Shown here piece by piece: positions 6,731-13,115 of a DNA stretch of 13,115 nucleotides. Source of the stretch: Asticcacaulis sp. Its GTDB lineage: Bacteria; Pseudomonadota; Alphaproteobacteria; Caulobacterales; Caulobacteraceae. Under the pieces are notes generated by a model. It searched no databases. It saw only the letters and a program-made list of their open reading frames with translations, and was not told where the DNA came from. Numbering within the stretch: the stretch's first letter is position 1; the number at the start of each line of letters is the position of its first letter. The position numbers and the translations under genes were made by a program. The stretch is from the NCBI RefSeq assembly GCF_020217185.1, contig NZ_JAIWNX010000292.1:1-13115 (forward strand), given 5' to 3'.

Positions 6731-9700
6731 GTGACTCACGGGACTGAGTATGAAGCCATAGCTCAGCGGCGCATTGGGGATGCGGTATTTGACGTGCGGG
6801 CGCCCGACCGTATTCCACCCCGTATCGCCGCCCACCCCCGTTTGAAGCGCGTCAATCATCAGCGTACCGTCGCCATGCGGCGCGATGTCTGACGAGTGGC
6901 GCTGCCCCACCGGCTGCTGATAGAGGTCCTCAACCGGGAAGGCCAGGGCATTGGCCGACAATGGCTGATGACCGGTGACGCGCACCCCCTGCCCCGTCGC
7001 CGTGGTCAGGGCCATCCAGCGTACATCGGTCTTGTTGCCCGACTCCTGCGGCCGGGTGTAGTTGTGGTACTGATCGGCCACCTTGCCCTGATAGAGCCCG
7101 ATGGCCGCCCCGGTCTTGCGATCAGCATAGGATTCCTGCGGCCCGCGCCCGTACCACTGAAGATCGGTCAGAGCGGGGTTGGTCGCAAACTTCAGGCCGA
7201 CGCGCAGCGGATCGGGCAGGTCATCACGCAGCGGCACATAGTCGGCCTTCACATTCAACGTGCCGTCGCCATAGAGGTGCCAGGTGGTGGTAAAGCGCAC
7301 CGATCCCGCCCCGACGCGCCAGCCGACCCTGACTTCACCTGCCTCCGACACCTCAAGCGTTTCCAGTGTGCGCTTTTCGCTAAGGGTCTTCCAGATGGCG
7401 TGGCTGGTCACCACGCCGGTGCCGATGTCGTTATCGGTCGGCCCGCGCCAGAAATAGGGCGTGCCACCGCTCAGCAGCACCTGCCCGTTGACGGCATAGG
7501 CGGTCAGCAGGCCGGTCTTGGCATCGAGCGTCAGGCGCGACGTCCCGGCGCTTAGTTCGACCGTTGCCGCCGTCCGGGTGACTTTCACCGGCCCGCTGGC
7601 GGTCAGGGCCGCCGGACGCGCTGCCTGAAGGACAAACTGCGTCCAGCCCATCGAACTGCCTTTCGGCACGCCCGGCATACGGTCATCGGCGGCCACGGCT
7701 GAGACGGTCAGCACATATTCGGCCGCCGGGTCATAGCTGACGGCACCGAGATCGAGCGGCACCGTCGCGCGGCCTGCCGCCGGGGCATTGACGCCGTTCA
7801 GCACCCCGGTCTTCACCGTCACCCCGTCCTTTTCGAGTTTCCAGCCAAAGGCATAGCCCGACAGGTTGATCAGGTCGTTGCGGTTGACGACCGTCAACGT
7901 CCCCGATCTGGGATCGCCTTCGAACACCACCGGCGAATAGACCTTCTGAAGCTCGTAATATTCCGGGTCCGGCGTGCGGTCGGCCTGCACCACGCCGTCG
8001 CCGATGGTCGAGTCGTCTTCCCACTCGCCCTTGGGGAAGTCGAAGCCCTGCGCCCAGTATGGCCTGCCCTTGTCGTCCTTGCGGATCACCGCCTGATCGA
8101 CCCAGTCCCATATAAAGCCGCCTTGCAGCTTCTTATAGGCGCGGATCGTCTCCCAATAGTCTTCCAGATTGCCCAGACTGTTGCCCATGGCGTGGGCGTA
8201 TTCGCACTGGATCATCGGCTGGCTGTAGCGGTTGTCCTGCGCATAGTCGGCCATCTTGACGGCGCTGTCGTACATGGGGGCGTAGATATCGACATAGGCA
8301 TTGGGGCGGTGCTCCTCGCCGATCGTGCCATAGCCCAGAAAGTTGAGCAGGCGCGTCTTGTCGTGCGCCCGCACCCATGCGGCCGCGCGCTCAAAAGCCG
8401 GCCCGATGCCCGCTTCGTTGCCCAGCGACCAGAAGATGACCGAGGTGACATTCTTGTCGCGTTCGACCATGCGCGACACGCGGTCGAGGTGCGCCGCGTA
8501 CCAGTGCGGCTTATAGCCCAGTTGCACCTTGTAGCGCTGATCGATGTCGCGGATCATGGCCATATAGGTATGGCTCTCGATATTGGCCTCATCCATCACA
8601 TAGAGGCCGTATTCGTCGGCCAGATCATAGACGTGCGGATCGTTGGGATAGTGCGACAGGCGCAGCGCATTGACGTGCGCCTGCTTCATCAGTTCCATGT
8701 CCCTGCGCGTCGTTTCGGGCGACACGACGCGGAAGGTATAGGGGTCGTGCTCGTGGCGGTTGACGCCCTTGATCATGACGCGCTTGCCATTGACCTGCAC
8801 CTCGCCATTGCGGATTTCGATGGTGCGAAAGCCGATCTTTTTCGAGGTGGCCGAAACCAGCGCGCCTTTGGCATCACGGTATTCGATAACCATGCGGTAG
8901 AGGTTCGGCGTCTCTGCCGACCATGGCCGGACGTTTTTGATCGTCCCCGACAGGTGCGCCGGCTTGCCCGCAGCGGCGCGCCCCTTGGCCGTCAGCACCA
9001 CAGCCTTGCCGTCATACAGGGTGGCGGTGATCGTCCCCGACCCCTTGACGCCTTTCAGTTCGGCCTCCAGCGCAAAGACGCCGTCCGTATAGGTCTTATC
9101 CAGCAGGGCCGTGACCGTATAGTCGCCAAGCCGCGTTTTGGGTTCGGCATAGAGATAGACCGAGCGCTCGATGCCCGACAGGCGCCAGAAGTCCTGATCC
9201 TCAAGGTAGGAGCCGTCGGCGTAGCGATATAGCTCGATACTGATGGTGTTCTTACCCGCCCGGACATAGGGCGTCAGGTCGAATTCCGACGGCAGTTTGG
9301 AGTCTTCGGAATAGCCGACCTTCTGCCCGTTGACCCAGATATAATAGGCCGCGCCCGCCGCCCCGATATGCAGGAAGACGTCCTTGCCGCTCCAGTTCGG
9401 CAACTCAAAATCGCGGCGATAGGACCCGACCTCGTTCACCTCGTGGCGCACATAGGGCTGCTTGGCCCCGAACGGATAGCCGGCCCCGCTGAACAGCGGC
9501 ACGCCATAGCCTTGCGCCTGAAGGATGCCGGGCACCTGCACGGTGCCCCAGCCGGAGACATCGAAGTCCGGCTTATAGAAATCCACCGGGCGGGTTTCCG
9601 GCGTCTTGGACAGGGCGAATTTCCAGGTGCCATCGAGGGACAGATAGTTGGCCGAAGCCGCCATCTGACCGGCCACGGCCTTTTCCACGCTCTCATAGTT

Positions 9701-9910
9701 GAAGAAGGTCGCCTTCATGGGCAGGCGATTGACCGCCATGACTTCCGGCTGTTCCCACTCGGCGCGACCGGTGACATCGGGCGGCGGGGCATCGGCTATA
9801 GCCTTAAGCTCCGCCGCCGTCTGAGCCTGCCCGCCGGTCGCCGCCAGCAGCGCCAGACACGACACCGATACCGCACACAGGACGCGGCGCGCCCCCACCT
9901 TGCTGACCAT
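6728..9910 (-). CDS. exported GH2 beta-galactosidase, LacZ type
   Basis: A 1060-residue glycoside hydrolase family 2 enzyme with the full LacZ architecture: jelly-roll sugar-binding domain (about 85-255), Ig-like domain (about 258-362), TIM barrel (about 365-660), a linking beta domain, and the C-terminal beta-galactosidase small-chain-like domain (about 790-1055). The acid/base is Glu499 in WSLGNEAG and the nucleophile Glu570 in QCEYAHAMGN; VNRHEHDP (His386) and GGFIWDWVDQ are also typical. It removes terminal beta-galactosyl groups. Unlike E. coli LacZ it starts with a signal peptide (hydrophobic core about 10-25, likely cut near residue 29), so it acts in the periplasm or outside. The ATG at 9910 has GAGGG six to seven bases upstream. 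It is the only sugar gene in view and stands alone on its strand, behind the shared operator at 9945-9959. Its stop codon is the outer arm of repeat D. Natural substrate unknown; a galactosylated peptide or plant galactan is suggested by the neighbours. Confidence 0.93.
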   Translation of the reverse strand: MVSKVGARRVLCAVSVSCLALLAATGGQAQTAAELKAIADAPPPDVTGRAEWEQPEVMAVNRLPMKATFFNYESVEKAVAGQMAASANYLSLDGTWKFALSKTPETRPVDFYKPDFDVSGWGTVQVPGILQAQGYGVPLFSGAGYPFGAKQPYVRHEVNEVGSYRRDFELPNWSGKDVFLHIGAAGAAYYIWVNGQKVGYSEDSKLPSEFDLTPYVRAGKNTISIELYRYADGSYLEDQDFWRLSGIERSVYLYAEPKTRLGDYTVTALLDKTYTDGVFALEAELKGVKGSGTITATLYDGKAVVLTAKGRAAAGKPAHLSGTIKNVRPWSAETPNLYRMVIEYRDAKGALVSATSKKIGFRTIEIRNGEVQVNGKRVMIKGVNRHEHDPYTFRVVSPETTRRDMELMKQAHVNALRLSHYPNDPHVYDLADEYGLYVMDEANIESHTYMAMIRDIDQRYKVQLGYKPHWYAAHLDRVSRMVERDKNVTSVIFWSLGNEAGIGPAFERAAAWVRAHDKTRLLNFLGYGTIGEEHRPNAYVDIYAPMYDSAVKMADYAQDNRYSQPMIQCEYAHAMGNSLGNLEDYWETIRAYKKLQGGFIWDWVDQAVIRKDDKGRPYWAQGFDFPKGEWEDDSTIGDGVVQADRTPDPEYYELQKVYSPVVFEGDPRSGTLTVVNRNDLINLSGYAFGWKLEKDGVTVKTGVLNGVNAPAAGRATVPLDLGAVSYDPAAEYVLTVSAVAADDRMPGVPKGSSMGWTQFVLQAARPAALTASGPVKVTRTAATVELSAGTSRLTLDAKTGLLTAYAVNGQVLLSGGTPYFWRGPTDNDIGTGVVTSHAIWKTLSEKRTLETLEVSEAGEVRVGWRVGAGSVRFTTTWHLYGDGTLNVKADYVPLRDDLPDPLRVGLKFATNPALTDLQWYGRGPQESYADRKTGAAIGLYQGKVADQYHNYTRPQESGNKTDVRWMALTTATGQGVRVTGHQPLSANALAFPVEDLYQQPVGQRHSSDIAPHGDGTLMIDALQTGVGGDTGWNTVGRPHVKYRIPNAPLSYGFILSPVSH

Positions 9911-9943
9911 GATCTGCCCTCATTTGTAGCTTTTGGTCAGGTT

Positions 9944-9959
9944 ATTATACGGTATACAA
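9944..9959 (-). promoter_or_regulatory. operator and -10 element of the beta-galactosidase gene
   Basis: On the + strand 9945-9959 reads TTATACGGTATACAA: the perfect palindrome TATAC-G-GTATA with one side extended to GTATACAA. Read on the - strand, CATATTGTATACCGTATA matches 13051-13068 at all but one position. On the - strand a perfect TATAAT (9949-9944) overlaps the site, placing a start near 9937, 27 bp before the ATG. No good -35 is seen at 16-18 bp. The whole control region is squeezed into 64 bp between the toxin stop and the gene, so upstream promoter elements would lie within the toxin gene. Confidence 0.6.
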
Positions 9960-9974
9960 TATGGCAACTCTTGT

Positions 9975-10250
9975 TCAGCGATTTTCGGCACCATGCAGAA
10001 AGCGCAAAATTTGCACCCGTTCAGCCGCAACACGATAGACAACAATGAAGGGCGTATGCCGTATGACCAGTTCCCGTGTCCCCTGGATACGGCCGGGCCG
10101 ACCCATGTGCGGCTGATCAATCAGCAGATCGACTTGCCTGTCGATTTCAGCAAGCTGGCCCAGGGCGGCTTTGACGCTATCCGCAGCAATGTATTCGAGG
10201 GCGGCTGCCCGCTTCTTTTCAGCAATCAGCGACCAGACAATGCGCCTCAT
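9975..10250 (-). CDS. RelE/ParE-family toxin
   Basis: A 91-residue toxin of the RelE/ParE superfamily. The conserved core is visible: YIAADSVKAA (about 20-29), QPHMGRPGR (about 46-54), GTRELVIRHTPFIVVYRV (about 57-74) and a C-terminal ILRFLHGAENR. RelE members cut mRNA at the ribosome and ParE members poison gyrase; the sequence does not settle which. The usual WP ending after the HGA motif is absent, so the C terminus is slightly short. Its ATG overlaps the antitoxin TGA by four bases (ATGA), so it is translated coupled to the antitoxin. It lies between the prolidase and beta-galactosidase genes and is likely a separate module. Confidence 0.88.
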   Translation of the reverse strand: MRRIVWSLIAEKKRAAALEYIAADSVKAALGQLAEIDRQVDLLIDQPHMGRPGRIQGTRELVIRHTPFIVVYRVAAERVQILRFLHGAENR

Positions 10251-10546
10251 TCACCGGATGCCTTAAGGCGCGCCAGAAAATCCTGACGCTGCCGGTCCAT
10301 ATTGGCTTTCACCTCTTCGTGGGTCACCCAAACCGCATCTGGGTCATTGGCCTCGCGAAGACCGGCCTCGACCTCGGCTCGGAACCACGCCTCGTATTCA
10401 CGATCTTTCCTTTGCCGTTCCACATAGTCACGCATGAACTCACGCACGATTTGTGAGGCCGGACGGTGGGTGGCGGCCGCTTCGGCCATGAAGGCCTCGC
10501 GCAGCTCAGGCTCGATCTTCAGGGTGAATATGGCGTCTTTGGACAT
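10247..10546 (-). CDS. ribbon-helix-helix (CopG/ParD-like) antitoxin
   Basis: A 99-residue antitoxin. The N terminus (about 4-45) has the ribbon-helix-helix pattern: a short beta strand (IFTLKIEP), then two helices (ELREAFMAEAAATH and ASQIVREFMRDYVE). The charged C-terminal part (about 46-99) would wrap the toxin and neutralise it. Such proteins bind DNA as dimers and repress their own operon together with the toxin. AAGGGG lies six bases before the ATG at 10546. The inverted repeat at 10559-10574, right over the predicted transcription start, is a good candidate for its own operator. It overlaps the toxin gene by four bases and starts 51 bp downstream of the prolidase stop. Confidence 0.88.
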   Translation of the reverse strand: MSKDAIFTLKIEPELREAFMAEAAATHRPASQIVREFMRDYVERQRKDREYEAWFRAEVEAGLREANDPDAVWVTHEEVKANMDRQRQDFLARLKASGE

Positions 10547-10558
10547 GGCTGCCCCTTC

Positions 10559-10603
10559 CGAAGTAGTGACTTCGTATATACACCGTTAGTACCCACCTCA
10601 CAA
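10559..10603 (-). promoter_or_regulatory. promoter and autoregulatory palindrome of the toxin-antitoxin operon
   Basis: On the - strand TTGTGA (10603-10598) and TATATA (10580-10575) are 17 bp apart, giving a plausible sigma-70-type promoter (4/6 matches in each box). The -35 box overlaps the prolidase stop codon. Just downstream is the perfect inverted repeat CGAAGT-AGTG-ACTTCG (10559-10574), placed around the expected start and before the antitoxin ribosome site, as expected for an antitoxin operator. It could also act as a short hairpin behind the prolidase gene, though no T-run follows. Confidence 0.5.
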
Positions 10604-11779
10604 CCGGTCGATGGCCGGTTGCGGTTCGGTAAACCATTTCGCCCCGGATACCGTGACGTACATATGATCTTCCAGACGGATACCGAAGCGTTCCGGCACC
10701 ACGATCATCGGCTCGTTGGAAAAGCACATGCCCGGCGCCAGCGGCGTCTTGTCGCCACGCACCAGATAGGCCGGTTCGTGGATGCTCAGGCCAATGCCGT
10801 GGCCTGTGCGGTGCGGCGTGCCGGGCAACTGATAGTCCGGCCCCAGCCCGTGCTTTTCCAGAATAGCGCGCGCCGCGTAATCGACGCTTTCGCACGGCTT
10901 GCCCACCTCGACAGCGGCAAAGGCAGCGGCCTGCGCCTCCTTTTCGATGTCCCAGATGCGCTGCTGTTCCGCCGTCGCCTGCCCATAGACATAGGTGCGG
11001 GTGATGTCGGACGTATAGCCTTGCACGTAGCAGCCCGTGTCGATCAGTACGAGGTCGTTTTCCCGCAAGGTTTGCACGCCCGGCAGGCCGTGCGGATAAG
11101 CGGTGGCATGGCCGAACTGCACGATGACGAAGCTGTTGCCCGCCGCCCCCATCTTACGGTGTGCGGCCTCGATAAAGTTGATCACCTCGGTAGTGGTGAT
11201 GCCCTCTTTCAGGATGCGCGCCGTGGCCCGGTGCACGGTTTCGGTCATCGACTTGGCCTGCTGCATCAGGGCCAGTTCCGCCTCGGACTTGTACATGCGG
11301 CAGCCATTGATCACCGCCGAGGCCTCGCGCACCTCAAGGCCGGTTTCGCGCATCAGGCGGCTGACCATTTCGAAGCTGATCGCCGGATCGACGGCCAGCA
11401 CACCGCCGCCCAGGTCCTGCATGGCGGCGTGGATCAGGGCGTGCGGGCTCTCGTCCTCCTGCCACAGGCGCAGTTCCGCCGGGATCTTCAGATCGGCCTC
11501 CAGCGACCCGCGCTCGAAATAGGGGCAGATGATCAGCGGCTCGCCTTCGACCGGCAGCAGCATGGCCACCAGACGCTCCGACGCGCCCCACGGCACCCCG
11601 GCAAAATAGCGCAAAGACGCCCCGGCCCCGACCAGCAGCGCCTTCGCCCCCAGATCGCGCGTCAACCGCCGCGCCTTGTCCAGACGCGCCTGATATTCAT
11701 AGTCGCCAATGGCCGCCGCGGCCTGCGGCGGGCTCAGCTTCGCCAGTTCGGCCTCGATGGTGGAACCGCCAATGCTCAT
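10598..11779 (-). CDS. Xaa-Pro dipeptidase/aminopeptidase (M24 family)
   Basis: A cytoplasmic M24 'pita-bread' metallopeptidase of 393-395 residues, no signal peptide. It has a creatinase-like N-terminal domain (about 30-160) and a catalytic domain with all five metal ligands (numbering from the longer start): Asp249 (LIDTG), Asp260 (YTSDITRT), His329 (RTGHG), Glu358 (SNEP) and Glu372 (RLEDH). It releases residues bound to proline, and in some members hydroxyproline, from short peptides. Two starts compete: ATG at 11785 and ATG at 11779 (M3). AGAGG lies one base before the first but seven before the second, so I chose 11779. That ribosome site overlaps the TAA of the dadA-like gene (11791-11793), so the two genes are cotranscribed and probably coupled. 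It would supply free proline or hydroxyproline for the upstream dehydrogenase. Dipeptidase versus aminopeptidase P is not decided by the sequence. Confidence 0.9.
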   Translation of the reverse strand: MSIGGSTIEAELAKLSPPQAAAAIGDYEYQARLDKARRLTRDLGAKALLVGAGASLRYFAGVPWGASERLVAMLLPVEGEPLIICPYFERGSLEADLKIPAELRLWQEDESPHALIHAAMQDLGGGVLAVDPAISFEMVSRLMRETGLEVREASAVINGCRMYKSEAELALMQQAKSMTETVHRATARILKEGITTTEVINFIEAAHRKMGAAGNSFVIVQFGHATAYPHGLPGVQTLRENDLVLIDTGCYVQGYTSDITRTYVYGQATAEQQRIWDIEKEAQAAAFAAVEVGKPCESVDYAARAILEKHGLGPDYQLPGTPHRTGHGIGLSIHEPAYLVRGDKTPLAPGMCFSNEPMIVVPERFGIRLEDHMYVTVSGAKWFTEPQPAIDRL

Positions 11780-11790
11780 AGACATACCTC

Positions 11791-13026
11791 TTATCCGAAA
11801 CGCTTGATATCAAAGGCCTGCGGACCCATGCCGCTTTCGACCATGTCGGCGACGATCTCGCCGGTGACGGGCCCCAATGTCAGGCCCAGATGCTGATGCC
11901 CGAAGGCATAGTAGAGATTCTGCGCCTTGTCGCTGCGCCCGATGGCCGGCAGATAGTCCGGCAGGGTCGGGCGTATGCCCATCCATTGCGCCACCTCCCC
12001 GTCCATCGGCAGGCCCAGCTCGCTGACGTGCTGCCGCAGCCTCTGCCATTTGCGCGCGTCCGGCGGCGCATCGGGCTGGTTCAGTTCGACAAAGCTGGCG
12101 GCGCGCAAGCCGCCCTCAAAGCCCGTCACGATCATCGAACGGTCCTCGAACACCACGGGCGGCATCCCTGCGGGCCAGCCGTGCCGGGCACTCTGGATAT
12201 GATAGCCGCGCTCGGCGATCAGTGGCACGGCGTGGCCGATCCCCTGCATCAGCGATTTGGAACGCACCCCGGCACAGATGATCACCGATTCCGCCGCCCG
12301 CATCAGGCCGTCATCGCATTCGACCTGCGCATGGCCGTCGCGCAGGCACAGCCGCACCGCCTTTTGCCGTACCACCTGCCCGCCTGCCGCCAGATAGGCC
12401 GCCTCCATCTGCGCCAGCAGGCGCGCATTGTCGGCGACCTGACCCGTATTCTCAAAACGGATACCGCCAGACAGAGGCCGCGGCGTCAGTGCCGACACCG
12501 CCGCCCGCTCGTCCGGGGTGAGGACATGGAAACGCGCCGAACCGGTATCCGTCTCGCGCCAGGCGGCCAGACCGGCCTTTGCCGACGCCTCGCTCTCCCA
12601 GACGACATAGTGGCCGTCTTCGCGGATCAAATCCGGCACCCCCAGCGACTGCACCAGCCGCCGCCAGGCGGGCATGGCCTCACGCATCAGGCCAGACAAG
12701 GCCGTCTTGCCGTGCGCAAAGCGCGCCGGCTCGGCTGCGGCCATCAGTCGCAACCCAAAGGGCAGCCACGCCGAAACCCCTGACGGCGGAAAGGATAAGG
12801 CCCCGCCGCGCGCAAACCAGCGCCGCCACGCGCTGCGAATCAGGTCCCAAGAGGCTAGCGGCTCCACCTGTTCGATAGCAATATGGCCCGCATTGCCGTA
12901 TGATGCGCCTTTCTGGGGGGATTCCGGGTCCAGCAAAATCACATCGCCGCGGCGTTTCTGGAGTTCCAGGGCGATGGACAGACCGACGATTCCGCCCCCG
13001 ACAATGATAACCTTAGACAAATGCAC
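11791..13026 (-). CDS. DadA-like FAD-dependent D-amino/imino acid dehydrogenase (candidate D-hydroxyproline/D-proline dehydrogenase)
   Basis: A 411-residue DAO-family flavoprotein. The N-terminal dinucleotide motif is VGGGIVGLS (Gly10, Gly12, Gly15) with an acidic LLDPE end of the second strand; the C-terminal signature WMGIRPTLPDYLPAIG (from Trp348, with Arg352) and GHQHLGLTLGP are typical of the D-amino acid dehydrogenase (DadA) group. These oxidise D-amino acids to imino acids and pass electrons to the respiratory chain. Neighbours that act on Xaa-Pro peptides and on cyclic imines favour D-proline or cis-4-hydroxy-D-proline as substrate, matching single-chain D-hydroxyproline dehydrogenases of proteobacterial hydroxyproline clusters; this is context inference, and D-alanine or another D-amino acid remains possible. 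The start given is GTG (13026-13024); TTG at 13020 has a better spacing (8 bp) from AAGAAGG and may be the true start, giving LSKVIIVGGG. First gene of a two-gene unit with the prolidase, divergent from the gene at 13098. Confidence 0.85.
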   Translation of the reverse strand: MHLSKVIIVGGGIVGLSIALELQKRRGDVILLDPESPQKGASYGNAGHIAIEQVEPLASWDLIRSAWRRWFARGGALSFPPSGVSAWLPFGLRLMAAAEPARFAHGKTALSGLMREAMPAWRRLVQSLGVPDLIREDGHYVVWESEASAKAGLAAWRETDTGSARFHVLTPDERAAVSALTPRPLSGGIRFENTGQVADNARLLAQMEAAYLAAGGQVVRQKAVRLCLRDGHAQVECDDGLMRAAESVIICAGVRSKSLMQGIGHAVPLIAERGYHIQSARHGWPAGMPPVVFEDRSMIVTGFEGGLRAASFVELNQPDAPPDARKWQRLRQHVSELGLPMDGEVAQWMGIRPTLPDYLPAIGRSDKAQNLYYAFGHQHLGLTLGPVTGEIVADMVESGMGPQAFDIKRFG

Positions 13027-13050
13027 GTTCCTTCTTGCGCCGCATCATTG

Positions 13051-13070
13051 CATATTGTATACGGTATATA
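13051..13070 (+). promoter_or_regulatory. operator in the divergent dadA-like/13098 promoter region
   Basis: CATATTGTATACGGTATATA holds the palindrome TATAC-G-GTATA (13058-13068) and matches the beta-galactosidase operator (read on its - strand) over 18 bp with one change. By alignment with that site, TATATA (13065-13070) would be the -10 of the + strand gene starting at 13098. The 71-bp gap between the two divergent starts contains only this site, so one bound regulator could control both directions. Confidence 0.6.
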
Positions 13071-13097
13071 TTCTTACGCAAGCAGTTGGAGTAAACA

Positions 13098-13115
13098 ATG
13101 AAAGTCGATTGGCGC
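13098..13115 (+). CDS. start of a divergent gene, cut by the window end (first six residues MKVDWR)
   Basis: ATG at 13098 with an ideal ribosome site (GGAG at 13088-13091, six bases upstream) opens a frame that runs off the window. The six visible residues, MKVDWR, recall the start of dihydrodipicolinate-synthase-family proteins, which often begin with a short stretch ending in W-(K/R)-G-V before PA-x-T-T. In hydroxyproline clusters that family includes the delta1-pyrroline-4-hydroxy-2-carboxylate deaminase, which would act on the product of the neighbouring dehydrogenase. Six residues cannot establish this; the presence of a gene is much safer than its identity. Confidence 0.6.

Noticed and set aside
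8123..9232. Long + strand ORF (369 residues) opposite the beta-galactosidase
   Set aside because: It is the GC-rich antisense shadow of the GH2 catalytic region; low-complexity composition, no recognisable domain, and the - strand frame carries all catalytic motifs.
6728..9910. Beta-galactosidase as a lipoprotein (Cys12, Cys18 in the signal region)
   Set aside because: Neither Cys has a proper lipobox before it; a standard signal peptide cut near residue 29 fits better.
9933..10286. + strand ORF (117 residues) across the toxin-antitoxin genes
   Set aside because: Antisense to both genes, which overlap by ATGA and show clear family motifs.
10466..11896. Long + strand ORF (476 residues) opposite the prolidase
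   Set aside because: Antisense to a complete M24 enzyme with all five metal ligands and spans its gene boundaries; no family resemblance.

Overview
The window is a GC-rich (roughly 60% or more by eye), densely packed stretch of a Gram-negative chromosome. The gene content (exported S9 and DUF885 peptidases, an exported GH2 beta-galactosidase, a cupin-8 protein of the kind that often accompanies TonB-dependent receptors, and composite palindromic repeats of an alphaproteobacterial type) suggests an alphaproteobacterium, most likely of the Caulobacterales (Caulobacter/Asticcacaulis-like). That placement is inference from gene style, not from a marker gene.

Layout: (i) 85-1107 (+) is a JmjC/cupin-8 protein, probably the last gene of a unit that enters from the left. 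(ii) 6271-1097 (-) is a tight three-gene operon: DUF885 predicted metallopeptidase, S9-family serine peptidase with a DPP-IV-like propeller, and an Ldh2/DpkA-type NAD(P)H-dependent reductase of cyclic imino acids. The first two encode signal peptides; the last lacks one. (iii) 6272-6727 is a 456-bp intergenic region with an operator and four stacked inverted repeats. (iv) 9910-6728 (-) is a large exported LacZ-type GH2 beta-galactosidase. (v) 10546-9975 (-) is a ribbon-helix-helix/RelE-ParE toxin-antitoxin pair. (vi) 13026-10598 (-) holds a DadA-like FAD-dependent amino/imino acid dehydrogenase followed by an Xaa-Pro dipeptidase (M24). (vii) 13098 (+) to the window end is the first six codons of a divergent gene.

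The same near-palindromic operator, core GTATAC-N-GTATAC, sits before the DUF885 operon, before the beta-galactosidase and in the divergent dadA-like/13098 intergenic region; a partial copy may lie at the left edge. This suggests one regulator ties the separate units into one regulon. Together the products could cut proline- or hydroxyproline-rich peptides outside the cytoplasm, remove galactosyl groups, split Xaa-Pro dipeptides inside, and oxidise or reduce the released (hydroxy)proline through cyclic imines. The most interesting reading is a utilisation locus for plant hydroxyproline-rich glycoproteins (arabinogalactan proteins/extensins). The enzyme families and the shared operator are visible in the sequence; the substrate is inference.
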